In this document: positions 1 through 7,263 of the stretch, one piece after another | Numbering within the stretch: the first letter of the stretch is position 1 | Layout: each line of letters begins with the position of its first letter | NCBI GenBank assembly: GCA_946184715.1 | Contig: CAMHGU010000003.1 | Coordinates: 1 to 30,735, forward strand | Direction of reading: 5' to 3' | Origin: an uncultured bacterium | Lineage (GTDB): Bacteria; Bacteroidota; Bacteroidia; Bacteroidales; Muribaculaceae | DNA length: 30,735 nucleotides | Position numbers and translations under genes: made by a program | The notes under the pieces: generated by a model | Databases searched by the model: none | Told to the model about the DNA's origin: nothing | Seen by the model: the letters and a program-made list of their open reading frames with translations, nothing else

Positions 1-41
1 CCTCCAAACTTTTTTACAACTTTTTTTGAAATATTTTTCAT
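1..41 (-). promoter_or_regulatory. Left edge of a strong leftward promoter (A-tract upstream element and -33 TTTG)
   Basis: Read on the minus strand, this stretch is a series of A-tracts (runs of 5, 7 and 6 A) ending in TTTGGAGG, with TTTG at bases 8-5. Bacteroidota promoters have TTTG near -33 and TAnnTTTG near -7; the -7 box would lie about 20 bases beyond the window edge, so it cannot be seen. A-tracts just upstream of -33 are the layout expected for rRNA, tRNA and other very active promoters. A short minus-strand reading frame also starts at 41, but its lysine-rich beginning is what A-tracts encode by chance. This is inference from composition and one box. Confidence 0.35.
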
Positions 42-67
42 GGGCTGCACCAAGCTGCTGATGATGA

Positions 68-140
68 GGGCGATAAGGGCAATAAGGGTGATAGGGATGA
101 TAGGGATGATGGGAACTATGGGAAGGATGGGAGCTATGGG
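68..140 (+). repeat. Nine GGG runs with 8-9 base period (purine-rich tandem repeat, possible G-quadruplex)
   Basis: GGG occurs at 68, 77, 86, 94, 103, 111, 120, 129 and 138. The repeat unit is a degenerate 9-mer of the GATAGGGAT type, with two exact adjacent copies near 89-106. Loops of 5-6 bases between G-runs satisfy the usual four-run G-quadruplex pattern several times over. The stretch lies between a probable leftward promoter and the ruvB promoter. An open frame runs through it but encodes only low-complexity sequence, so I treat it as non-coding. Confidence 0.7.
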
Positions 141-148
141 CGACGGCC

Positions 149-300
149 GAAGGAGCACGGCGGCATGCCGCCTGAGGAGCACGCTCGCCTTACGGCTCGC
201 TGAGGAGCACGCCGCTCACGCGGCTGAGGAGGCAGCGGCCGGCGCCGCTGACGGGGACAGGCGGGCGCGCCGCTCCGCGGCTGAGGAGGCAGCGGCCGGC
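149..300. repeat. Cluster of GC-rich hairpins alternating with GAGGAG repeats
   Basis: Five copies of a GAGGAG-type motif occur at about 150, 174, 202, 226 and 283; the first is AAGGAG. Between them are short GC palindromes: a perfect 14-mer at 159-172, GCCGC/GCGGC stems at 211-224 and 269-281, and a CAGCGGC/GCCGCTG stem at 233-250. The 18 bases after the third and fourth stems (226-243 and 283-300) are direct repeats. The arrangement resembles repetitive extragenic palindrome clusters, but I cannot assign a known family. It ends about 16 bases before the ruvB -33 element. Confidence 0.6.
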
Positions 301-316
301 GAAAGCGAGAGCGGGT

Positions 317-348
317 GTTGAATTATTGGGCATAAATGGCTATCTTTG
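317..348 (+). promoter_or_regulatory. ruvB promoter (TGTTG-N20-TATCTTTG)
   Basis: A -33 element (GTTG, 317-320) is followed after 20 bases by TATCTTTG at 341-348, an exact match to the TAnnTTTG -7 box. The expected transcription start is about 5-7 bases after the box, which is at or next to the ATG at 354. The upstream in-frame ATG at 336 lies inside the promoter and would not be in the message. Confidence 0.65.
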
Positions 349-353
349 CGGTA

Positions 354-1379
354 ATGGAAAGAGAAGAATTTGACATACGCGATGTGCGTCTCGACCGCGA
401 CAGCGACTTTGAGAAGGCGCTGCGCCCGGTGCGCTTCGACGACTTCGCCGGACAGGATAAGATAATAGAGAACTTGCGCGTGTTTACGGCCGCGGCGCGC
501 ATGCGCGGTGAGGCTCTCGACCATCTGCTGCTCCACGGGCCTCCGGGCTTGGGCAAGACCACGCTCGCCAACATCATCGCCAATGAGCTCGGAGTGGGCT
601 TCAAGATGACGTCGGGGCCGGTGCTCGACAAGCCCGGCGACTTGGCCGGCCTGCTGACGTCGCTCGAGGAGAACGATGTGCTTTTCATCGACGAGATACA
701 CCGTCTCAGCCCGGTGGTGGAGGAGTATCTGTACTCGGCGATGGAGGATTACCGTATAGATATAATGATTGACAAAGGCCCCGGGGCGCGGTCGGTGCAG
801 CTGACGCTGTCGCCGTTCACGCTTGTAGGCGCGACAACCCGTAGCGGGCTGCTGACGTCGCCGCTCCGCGCGCGTTTCGGCATCAACTGCCACTTGGAAT
901 ATTACGACCACACGGTGCTTAAAGGCATCGTGGCTCGCTCGGCGCGGTTGCTGAATATACGGTGCAGCGAAGAGGCGGCCACGGAGATAGCCCTGCGCAG
1001 CCGCGGCACACCGCGTATAGCCAACGCGCTGCTGCGCCGCGTGCGCGACTTCGCCCAGGTGAAGGGCACAGGGAGCATCGACACCGAGATAGCACGCTAC
1101 TCGCTCGAGGCGCTGAATATTGACAAATACGGCCTCGATGAGATTGATAATAAGATACTTACGACGATAATCGACAAGTTTAAGGGCGGGCCTGTGGGCT
1201 TAGGAACGATAGCCACAGCGCTCAGCGAAGACCCCGGCACGATAGAGGAGGTGTACGAGCCTTACCTTATTAAAGAGGGGTTTGTAAAGCGTACGCCCCG
1301 CGGCCGCGAGGTTACCGATAAAGCTTATGAGCATCTGGGCCGCCGACGCTTCGACGGCGAGAGCTACACATTATTTTAA
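354..1379 (+). CDS. ruvB: Holliday junction branch migration helicase subunit RuvB
   Basis: RuvB is the hexameric AAA+ motor that pumps DNA through RuvA-bound Holliday junctions during recombinational repair, in the cytoplasm. The 341-residue protein has Walker A GPPGLGKTT at about 62-70, Walker B FIDEIH at about 111-116, a sensor 1 GATTRSG at about 149-155, and a C-terminal winged-helix region ending in PRGREVT...YEHLG, all typical of RuvB and full length. I chose 354 over the in-frame ATG at 336 because a TATCTTTG promoter box lies between them and because Bacteroidales RuvB normally begins with this ME-acidic stretch followed by IRD. The flippase gene starts 5 bases downstream, so the two are probably co-transcribed. 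ruvA and ruvC are not in the window. Confidence 0.96.
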   Translation: MEREEFDIRDVRLDRDSDFEKALRPVRFDDFAGQDKIIENLRVFTAAARMRGEALDHLLLHGPPGLGKTTLANIIANELGVGFKMTSGPVLDKPGDLAGLLTSLEENDVLFIDEIHRLSPVVEEYLYSAMEDYRIDIMIDKGPGARSVQLTLSPFTLVGATTRSGLLTSPLRARFGINCHLEYYDHTVLKGIVARSARLLNIRCSEEAATEIALRSRGTPRIANALLRRVRDFAQVKGTGSIDTEIARYSLEALNIDKYGLDEIDNKILTTIIDKFKGGPVGLGTIATALSEDPGTIEEVYEPYLIKEGFVKRTPRGREVTDKAYEHLGRRRFDGESYTLF

Positions 1380-1384
1380 TAGTA

Positions 1385-2863
1385 ATGGCAGGAATCAAAA
1401 GTCTGGCAAAGGACACGGCTATCTATGGAATGAGCAGCATAGTGGGCCGGTTTCTCAACTATCTGCTCGTGCCGCTCTACACGGCCAAACTCGCTGCGGC
1501 CGAAGGGGGCTACGGCGTCATCACTAATGTGTACGCCTACGTGGCACTGCTGCTGGTGCTGCTCACCTACGGAATGGAGACCACGTTTTTCCGCTTCAGC
1601 AACAAGGATGGCGAAGATGCCGACACCGTATATTCCACTACCTTAACGGCCGTAGGGACCACGTCGCTGCTCTTCGTGGCGATAGTGCTGGCCTTTCTGC
1701 CGGCGATTTCGGGGTGGATGGGCTACGCCGACCACCCGGAGTATGTATGGATAATGGCGCTGGTGGTGGCGATGGACGCGTTTCAAGCTATCCCGTTCGC
1801 ATATCTGCGCCATCGGCACAAGCCGCTGAAATTCGCGGCCTTGAAGCTACTCTTTGTGGTGCTCAACATCGTACTCAACCTTCTCTACTTCGTGGCACTG
1901 CCGGCGTGGTATGCCAATGACCCCTCCGGAATCGCAAGCCATATCTACGACCCGAGCGTGGGCGTGGGCTACGCCTTCGCGCTCAATCTGGTGTGCACGA
2001 GCGTGGTGATGGTATTTCTCCTGCCGGAGCTGAGGGTGAAGTGGCGATTCGACCGCGCGCTGCTGCGGCGGATGCTCAGCTACAGCTGGCCTATCCTCAT
2101 CCTCGGAATCGCGGGCATTCTGAATCAGACTGCCGATAAGATACTGTTCCCGTTTATATACGACGGCGCCGACGCTAAGGCGCAGCTGGGCATCTACGGG
2201 GCGGCGAGCAAGATAGCGATGATAATGGCGCTGATAACGCAGGCGTTTCGCTACGCCTACGAGCCGTTTGTGTTCGGCAAGAGCCGCGACAAGGACAATA
2301 AGGAGACCTACGCCACGGCGATGAACTACTTCTTGGCCTTCACGCTATTGGCCTTCCTGGCCGTAATGGCCGGTATCGACCTGCTGCGCTATATCATAGG
2401 GCGCGACTACTGGGAAGGGCTGAAAGTGGTGCCGATAGTGATGGCGGCCGAGATAATGATGGGCGTATATTTCAACCTATCGTTCTGGTACAAGCTCACC
2501 GACCGCACTATATGGGGCGCTATCTTCTCGGGGATAGGCTGCTTGGCACTGCTGGCGGTCAACGTCCTCTTCGTGCCGCGCTACGGCTATATGGCGTGCG
2601 CGTGGGGCGGCTTCGCGGGCTACGGCGTGGCGATGTTGCTGAGTTACTTCGTGGGACAGAAGTTCTACCCCATCCGGTATCCGCTCGGCAAGATGGCGCT
2701 CTACACGGCCACAGCCGCGGCCACCTTCGGGCTATATTGCATCATCAGCATTGAGAATCAGTGGCTGAGCACCTTGGTGCGCGTAGCGCTGATGCTGCCC
2801 TTCTGCGCCCTACTCTATCGCCTCGACATCGCGCCCACGCTGCGTAAGCGCCGCGCTGCATAA
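1385..2863 (+). CDS. Polysaccharide/lipopolysaccharide flippase-like membrane protein (MATE/Wzx type)
   Basis: This is a 492-residue polytopic inner membrane protein with about 12-14 hydrophobic segments spread along the chain. The start (MAGIKSLAKDTAIYGMSS, then NYLLVPLYT) is the signature beginning of polysaccharide biosynthesis/oligosaccharide flippase proteins, which move lipid-linked glycans from the cytoplasmic to the periplasmic leaflet. GYGVITNVYAYVALLLVLLTYGMETTFFRF matches the conserved second to third helix region of that family; it is given here as the family recognition basis at residues 42-71. The gene follows ruvB by 5 bases and has no promoter of its own that I can see. The transported glycan is unknown. 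A peptidoglycan lipid II flippase role cannot be excluded from sequence alone. Confidence 0.85.
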   Translation: MAGIKSLAKDTAIYGMSSIVGRFLNYLLVPLYTAKLAAAEGGYGVITNVYAYVALLLVLLTYGMETTFFRFSNKDGEDADTVYSTTLTAVGTTSLLFVAIVLAFLPAISGWMGYADHPEYVWIMALVVAMDAFQAIPFAYLRHRHKPLKFAALKLLFVVLNIVLNLLYFVALPAWYANDPSGIASHIYDPSVGVGYAFALNLVCTSVVMVFLLPELRVKWRFDRALLRRMLSYSWPILILGIAGILNQTADKILFPFIYDGADAKAQLGIYGAASKIAMIMALITQAFRYAYEPFVFGKSRDKDNKETYATAMNYFLAFTLLAFLAVMAGIDLLRYIIGRDYWEGLKVVPIVMAAEIMMGVYFNLSFWYKLTDRTIWGAIFSGIGCLALLAVNVLFVPRYGYMACAWGGFAGYGVAMLLSYFVGQKFYPIRYPLGKMALYTATAAATFGLYCIISIENQWLSTLVRVALMLPFCALLYRLDIAPTLRKRRAA

Positions 2864-2913
2864 CGCATATTCAGCCCCAACTTACGTAACACGCTTTTTT
2901 TTAGCATATTAGC

Positions 2914-2943
2914 TTGCTAAAACCATTTTTTTCATTACCTTTG
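2914..2943 (+). promoter_or_regulatory. Promoter of the 3022 lipoprotein gene (TTG-N19-TACCTTTG)
   Basis: TTG at 2914-2916 is followed after 19 bases by TACCTTTG at 2936-2943, an exact TAnnTTTG box. The expected start near 2950 gives a leader of about 70 nt. A TTAGC/GCTAA inverted repeat (2901-2905 and 2916-2920) overlaps the -33 element and could be an operator or part of the end of the preceding transcript. Confidence 0.65.
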
Positions 2944-3021
2944 TCACGATGCTTTATCAAGGCATCGAGTACAAACTCATATTGCAATTCAACAAACCAT
3001 TATTCTAAATTCCAATCGTTT

Positions 3022-4764
3022 ATGAAACCACAATTATCGTATCATTTACTTCTGATAACGGTCGCAATGCTTTTCAGCGCTTGCAGCAAAGACGTCGACC
3101 CCGGCACAAAGCCCGTCACGCCGACGCCACCGGTCGAAAAGTCGAATATAGCAATGAAAATCTACACGGTGCTTGATGCCGACAACATCGACCACCCCAC
3201 CCCGCGCATCGTCGCCGAATGGGGTGAGCATATGGTAGCACAGGTCAATAATCCGCTCGACAGCCGCATTATGATGTTTCAGTACGTCAACAGCTATGCC
3301 TCCTGCGATGGCGCCGTGCTGATTTCTGACCACAACGTGATATTCATCCACTACAACCCCCTGACCGACGAGCATTTCCCCTCCGAAGCGCTTATCGCGG
3401 GCGACTACGACAACTTCTCCACCATCTCCCTCTGCAATATCGACTGGGAAACCGACAAAATCGACCTATGGGAATCGGCTCCCCTCCCCAACAAAAAAGC
3501 GAGCCGGCTCCGCTCTATGACTTTGCACGGTGAAAACGACAACCTGAAACAGCCTTTCTTCGATATGCTCGATGAAATAAGCTCGGGCATCGCTGAGATT
3601 CAAGGCACCGTAGAGAAATTCGGCCCCGCCGGCAATGCCGCGGTAGCCCTTTGCCAGGCGTGGACTACGGTATTAATCCCCATAATGCAGTATCAACTCT
3701 ATGCCGATGACGCTATAGGACAGCAGGAATATATCGAAGACCTGTTCTATTCGCAAGTGATGAACGTAGTAGAAACCGCCACCGGCGCCCACGTGGAGAA
3801 ACTCAAAGACACCTCAATCGGCTATCTTTGCGACATAACGGGCGTGAAGCAAGATGATGCCAATATGGCACTATGGGCCTACGACCAGCTTCAACGAGTA
3901 AAGGACAAAACTAATCCCTCACGCGTCATCGACCGCGCGCAGTACAATGAGAAGGGGCTGCAAGCCGCAATGCGCTACGCCGACAACGCCGGCAAAGCCG
4001 ATGCCGTAATCAACAAGCCCCAGCAGCCGCAGGCCGCTTCGCCGGTAAATGTCGCGGTGACAGTGGGTGAGGTCACCTCCACAAGCATCAGCCTATCGGG
4101 TAGAGTGGGTCTCGAGTCGAGTATGTACGCAAGCGCTGTCGCGGCCGGATATATATATTACGAAGGCTCAGTAGAGCACCGTGTGCCTACAGGCGTCGAC
4201 GAAGCGTTCAACATCAAGCCCGCCACCATCAAAGACCTGAAGCCCAACACCACCTATATGGTTGCCGCCTACTACGAAAGCCTGGCCTCAAGCCGCACAT
4301 TTATAAGTCCGGCAGTGACAGTGAAAACGCGAGCCGGAGAAACCTCCAACCAATGGGAGGGCACAAAGTGGCTTTTCAGCGGTAATCTGACAACTATCGA
4401 CTCTGACGAAGGCACCACAAGCGGATCGATAACGTTCGGGCTTGACTTGACCGACCTATCGAATTGGGCATTGGCGGGCTTCGAAGATCCGCATATCGCG
4501 CCCGGCGCCATTATAGGCTACGAGATAATGTCCAACGGCGACTTGGTTCTCACCGCGAGCGGAACAATGCGCACCACCGAAGAAAGCTATTGGGACACAA
4601 GCACTTATAAACATACGATGATCCTCAGCCGCGTCTCTTCGACGAAAGCCACGCTGAAATGGGACGGCACCCACAGCGGCCAATGGTACGACAATATTCT
4701 GCAATCAGGGGCAAGCTACTCCACTACTTTTATCGGCACCTTCGACGGTACACTTACAGAGTGA
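3022..4764 (+). CDS. Putative surface or periplasmic lipoprotein with a fibronectin type III-like domain
   Basis: I do not recognise this 580-residue protein as a named family. It starts with a lipoprotein signal: two polar residues and a hydrophobic stretch ending in LFSAC, with lipidated Cys at 21, followed by a Pro/Thr-rich linker (TKPVTPTPPVEK). Residues about 45-330 form an unassigned region. Residues about 342-440 look like a fibronectin III-type beta sandwich (TSTSISLSGRV, then DLKPNTTYMVAAYYE). Residues about 445-580 are a separate beta-rich domain beginning WEGTKWLFSG and ending in FIGTFDGTL, reminiscent of small lipocalin-like domains of Bacteroidota lipoproteins. An earlier in-frame ATG at 2914 lies in the promoter, so 3022 is the start. 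The gene stands alone with its own promoter and terminator. Confidence 0.75.
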   Translation: MKPQLSYHLLLITVAMLFSACSKDVDPGTKPVTPTPPVEKSNIAMKIYTVLDADNIDHPTPRIVAEWGEHMVAQVNNPLDSRIMMFQYVNSYASCDGAVLISDHNVIFIHYNPLTDEHFPSEALIAGDYDNFSTISLCNIDWETDKIDLWESAPLPNKKASRLRSMTLHGENDNLKQPFFDMLDEISSGIAEIQGTVEKFGPAGNAAVALCQAWTTVLIPIMQYQLYADDAIGQQEYIEDLFYSQVMNVVETATGAHVEKLKDTSIGYLCDITGVKQDDANMALWAYDQLQRVKDKTNPSRVIDRAQYNEKGLQAAMRYADNAGKADAVINKPQQPQAASPVNVAVTVGEVTSTSISLSGRVGLESSMYASAVAAGYIYYEGSVEHRVPTGVDEAFNIKPATIKDLKPNTTYMVAAYYESLASSRTFISPAVTVKTRAGETSNQWEGTKWLFSGNLTTIDSDEGTTSGSITFGLDLTDLSNWALAGFEDPHIAPGAIIGYEIMSNGDLVLTASGTMRTTEESYWDTSTYKHTMILSRVSSTKATLKWDGTHSGQWYDNILQSGASYSTTFIGTFDGTLTE

Positions 4765-4783
4765 CTGCTCCGAAGATATAATC

Positions 4784-4812
4784 AGCGCCCGCGGCAATGA
4801 GCTGCGGGCGCT
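4784..4812. terminator. Bidirectional terminator hairpin between the lipoprotein gene and rplQ
   Basis: Perfect 9-bp arms (AGCGCCCGC at 4784-4792, its complement at 4804-4812) extend to about 12 pairs including one G-U, closing on a 5-base AATGA loop. On the minus strand the stem is followed by GATTATATCTT, which is T-rich and suits termination of the long ribosomal transcript about 106 nt after rplQ. On the plus strand it lies about 20 nt after the lipoprotein stop with only a weak T tract. Confidence 0.7.
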
Positions 4813-4918
4813 TGGTATAGAAATGTGATTATCAGAGCGATAACTGATTTCCTGAAGTGAAATGACCTGAAAGGCTGCACCCGGCGCCTACGCGGCGACG
4901 GAGCCGAGGAAGAGCGAA

Positions 4919-5461
4919 TTACTCTTCAGCCTTAGGTTGCTCGGCTGGAGCTTCGGCTGCAGGAGCTTCAGCGGCGGGAGCTTCGGCCTTGGGAGCCTCA
5001 GCCTTGGGAGCCTCAGCAGCGGTAGCCTCGGCCTTGGGAGCCGACTTGCGAGAGCGACGCGTACGGGTCTTCTTGGCGGGAGCGGCCTCCTTGAGCATAT
5101 TCTCGTTGTAGTCAACGAGCTCGATGAAGCACATAGTGGCATTGTCGCCAAGGCGATGACCGGTCTTGAGGATACGGGTGTAGCCACCGGGGCGGTCGGC
5201 AATCTTCTGAGCGATCTCGGTGAAGAGCTCAGTGACGGCGTTCTTGTTCTTCAGATAGCCGAAGACGATACGACGATTGGCCGTGGTGTCCTCTTTAGCG
5301 CGGTTGATGATGGGTTCGGCATAGATACGGAGCGCTTTAGCCTTAGGTAAGGTGGTAAAGATGCGCTTGTGCTCGATGAGCGATGCCGTCATGTTGGCAA
5401 GCATAGCCTCACGATGAGAGTGAGTGCGGCCAAGGTGGCGGAATTTTTTGTTATGTCTCAT
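4919..5461 (-). CDS. rplQ: 50S ribosomal protein L17 (bL17) with a low-complexity C-terminal tail
   Basis: L17 is a large-subunit protein near the exit tunnel. The first ~120 residues (MRHNKKFRHLGRTHSHREAM, later KNKNAVTELF and GYTRILKTGHRLGDNA) are canonical. They are followed by a basic stretch (KKTRTRRSRKS) and about 40 residues of Ala/Glu/Pro/Lys repeats of the KAEAP/AAEAP type, making 180 residues against roughly 120-130 in other phyla. Such acidic tails are seen on L17 of Bacteroidota. It is the last gene of the supercluster, 6 bases after rpoA, and ends before the hairpin at 4784-4812. The repeat DNA (about 4976-5041) is in frame, so copy changes would alter only tail length. Confidence 0.97.
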   Translation of the reverse strand: MRHNKKFRHLGRTHSHREAMLANMTASLIEHKRIFTTLPKAKALRIYAEPIINRAKEDTTANRRIVFGYLKNKNAVTELFTEIAQKIADRPGGYTRILKTGHRLGDNATMCFIELVDYNENMLKEAAPAKKTRTRRSRKSAPKAEATAAEAPKAEAPKAEAPAAEAPAAEAPAEQPKAEE

Positions 5462-5467
5462 TGGTAA

Positions 5468-6460
5468 TTACTCTTTATCAAGTTTGTACTTCGAAATGTC
5501 CATTCCGAACTCGAGCTTGAGGCTTGCGAGGAGCTCTTCGAGCTCGAGGAGCGACTTGCGCCCGAAATTACGGAATTTGAGCAGGTCGTTACGGTTGAAA
5601 ACGACGAGTTCGCCTAAAGTTTCTACTTCAGCCGATTTGAGGCAGTTGAGGGCTCTCACTGAGAGGTCCATATCGACGAGCTTGGTCTTAAGGAGCTGAC
5701 GCATATGGAGCACTTCTTCATCGAATACCTCCTCTTCGTGGCTCTCGCCTTGCTCTTGAGCGATTTTCTCATCGGAGAAGAGCTGGAAGTGATAGATAAG
5801 AATCTTGGCGGCTTCTTTGAGAGCATCCTTGGGATGGATAGAGCCGTCGGTAGTGACTTCGATGACGAGCTTTTCGTAGTCGGTCTTCTGCTCAACGCGG
5901 AAAGGCTCAACGGCGTATTTTACATTGACAATAGGGGTGTAGATAGAGTCGATAGCGATGACGTCGATGGGAGCGTTCTCGTCGCGATTCTCGTCGGCTA
6001 CGACATATCCTCTACCCTTATTAATAGTAAACTCAATGGTGAAGTTGGCGACGGGATCCAGGTGACATATTTCAAGATCGGGATTGAGCACTTCGAATGC
6101 GGTAAGCGCCTTAGAGAGGTCGCCAGCGCGAAGCACTTCCACGCCCGATACTTTGACAGAGGCCTTTTCGGAGTCGGTGTCGTCGACTATGCGGCGGAGA
6201 CGGATGCGCTTGAGGTTGAGGATGATGTTGGTGACATCTTCCTTTACGCCGTGAATGGTGTCGAACTCGTGGGGGACGCCATCGATGCGAATCGACGAGA
6301 TGGCATATCCTTCGAGCGACGACAGGAGGATTCTACGCAGCGCATTTCCGACAGTGACGCCATAGCCGGGTTCGAGGGGTCGGAATTCGAATTTGCCGAA
6401 ACGATTGTCGGCTTCCAACATAAGGACTTTGTCGGGTTTTTGAAATGCTAATATAGCCAT
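5468..6460 (-). CDS. rpoA: DNA-directed RNA polymerase subunit alpha
   Basis: The alpha subunit dimerises to nucleate RNA polymerase assembly and contacts upstream DNA and activators. The 330-residue protein has the N-terminal dimerisation domain (RFGKFEFRPLEPGYGVTVGN, LRRILLSS) over about 1-235. After an acidic linker (HEEEVFDEE) comes the C-terminal helix-hairpin-helix DNA-binding domain at about 258-320 (LSVRALNCLKSAEVETLGEL, FRNFGRKSLLELEE). It lies 17 bases after rpsD and 6 before rplQ, the usual alpha-operon order, so polymerase supply is tied to ribosomal protein transcription. Length and motifs are normal, with no visible defect. Confidence 0.98.
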   Translation of the reverse strand: MAILAFQKPDKVLMLEADNRFGKFEFRPLEPGYGVTVGNALRRILLSSLEGYAISSIRIDGVPHEFDTIHGVKEDVTNIILNLKRIRLRRIVDDTDSEKASVKVSGVEVLRAGDLSKALTAFEVLNPDLEICHLDPVANFTIEFTINKGRGYVVADENRDENAPIDVIAIDSIYTPIVNVKYAVEPFRVEQKTDYEKLVIEVTTDGSIHPKDALKEAAKILIYHFQLFSDEKIAQEQGESHEEEVFDEEVLHMRQLLKTKLVDMDLSVRALNCLKSAEVETLGELVVFNRNDLLKFRNFGRKSLLELEELLASLKLEFGMDISKYKLDKE

Positions 6461-6477
6461 GGATCAGATGTGGTTTA

Positions 6478-7083
6478 TTATTTAGAATAAAGCTCGACGA
6501 TAAGCTGCTCTTTGATGTTCTCGGGAATCTCTTCGCGTGCGGGCACGGCGATGTACTTGCCCGACTTGGATGATTCGTCCCATTCGAGCCAGGGGTACTT
6601 GCTGTGGTTGAAGCCTGCGAGGTTGTCGGAGATAACTTCGAGCGACTTAGAGCGTTCGCGCACGCCCACTACCTGGCCTTTCTTCACGGAGAAGGAAGGG
6701 ATGTTGACCACGTCGCCATCGACGGTGATGTGGCGGTGAAGCACGAGCTGACGGGCAGCGGCGCGAGTGGGGGCGATACCGAGGCGGAACACGACGTTGT
6801 CGAGGCGCGATTCGAGTAATTGGAGAAGAATCTCACCGGTGATACCCTTCATACGCGCAGCCTTGTCGAAGAGGTTGCGGAACTGACGCTCGAGCACACC
6901 GTAGGTGTATTTAGCTTTTTGCTTCTCGCGCAGCTGGGTGCCGTACTCGGAGGTTTTGCGACGGCGGTTGCTGCCGTGCTGACCCGGGGGGAAGTTTCTC
7001 TTGGCGAAAACTTTATCTTCGCCGAAAATGGGCTCGCCAAATTTGCGGGCGATTTTAGTTTTAGGACCAGTGTATCTAGCCAT
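6478..7083 (-). CDS. rpsD: 30S ribosomal protein S4 (uS4), cysteine-free form
   Basis: S4 binds 16S rRNA early in small-subunit assembly and in enterobacteria represses its own operon. The 201-residue protein starts MARYTGPKTKIARKFGEP and carries the S4 RNA-binding domain at about 93-155 (LLESRLDNVVFRLGIAPTR, then ARQLVLHRHITVDG). It contains no cysteine at all, so it is the zinc-independent type, like the S14 and L36 of this cluster. A 180-base gap separates it from rpsK, the largest break in the alpha section, and could hold its own control element. Confidence 0.98.
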   Translation of the reverse strand: MARYTGPKTKIARKFGEPIFGEDKVFAKRNFPPGQHGSNRRRKTSEYGTQLREKQKAKYTYGVLERQFRNLFDKAARMKGITGEILLQLLESRLDNVVFRLGIAPTRAAARQLVLHRHITVDGDVVNIPSFSVKKGQVVGVRERSKSLEVISDNLAGFNHSKYPWLEWDESSKSGKYIAVPAREEIPENIKEQLIVELYSK

Positions 7084-7237
7084 TTTGGTAATTCGTTTTA
7101 AAGATTGAATTAGAATTCGATCTTAGCTTAGTGCAGCCGCGATTGCAGAGAGGTGGTAGAAATGCAATCTATTCACAACAGGAAAGATCAGAAGTAATAA
7201 AATGATAAAAGCCAGAGGCGTCGTTAAGGTAGGGCTT

Positions 7238-7253
7238 GAGAGCATCGGCTCTC
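7238..7253 (-). other. Hairpin just downstream of rpsK in the rpsK-rpsD gap
   Basis: GAGAGC (7238-7243), loop ATCG and GCTCTC (7248-7253) form a perfect 6-bp stem about 10 nt after the rpsK stop in the transcript. No T-tract follows, so it is not an obvious terminator. It may slow 3' decay or attenuate transcription ahead of rpsD. I found no CAAAnnTA (minus-strand -7) sequence in the 180-base gap. Confidence 0.4.
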
Positions 7254-7263
7254 CGTGCCTGGA

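Noticed and set aside
40..321. Plus-strand open frame of 93 codons in the left spacer
   Set aside because: It encodes only Met/Gly/Ile and Ala/Glu low-complexity repeats produced by the G-run and hairpin arrays; no family match or start signal.
2914..3021. Earlier start for the orphan lipoprotein
   Set aside because: It lies in the promoter (TTG-N19-TACCTTTG) and would bury the lipoprotein signal, which starts at 3022.
5705..6451. Plus-strand open frame of 248 codons antisense to rpoA
   Set aside because: It is the mirror of rpoA codons; rpoA is a certain gene and the antisense product has no domain or promoter. The same applies to long antisense frames over rpsK/rpsM, map, secY, fusA and rplP/rpsC.
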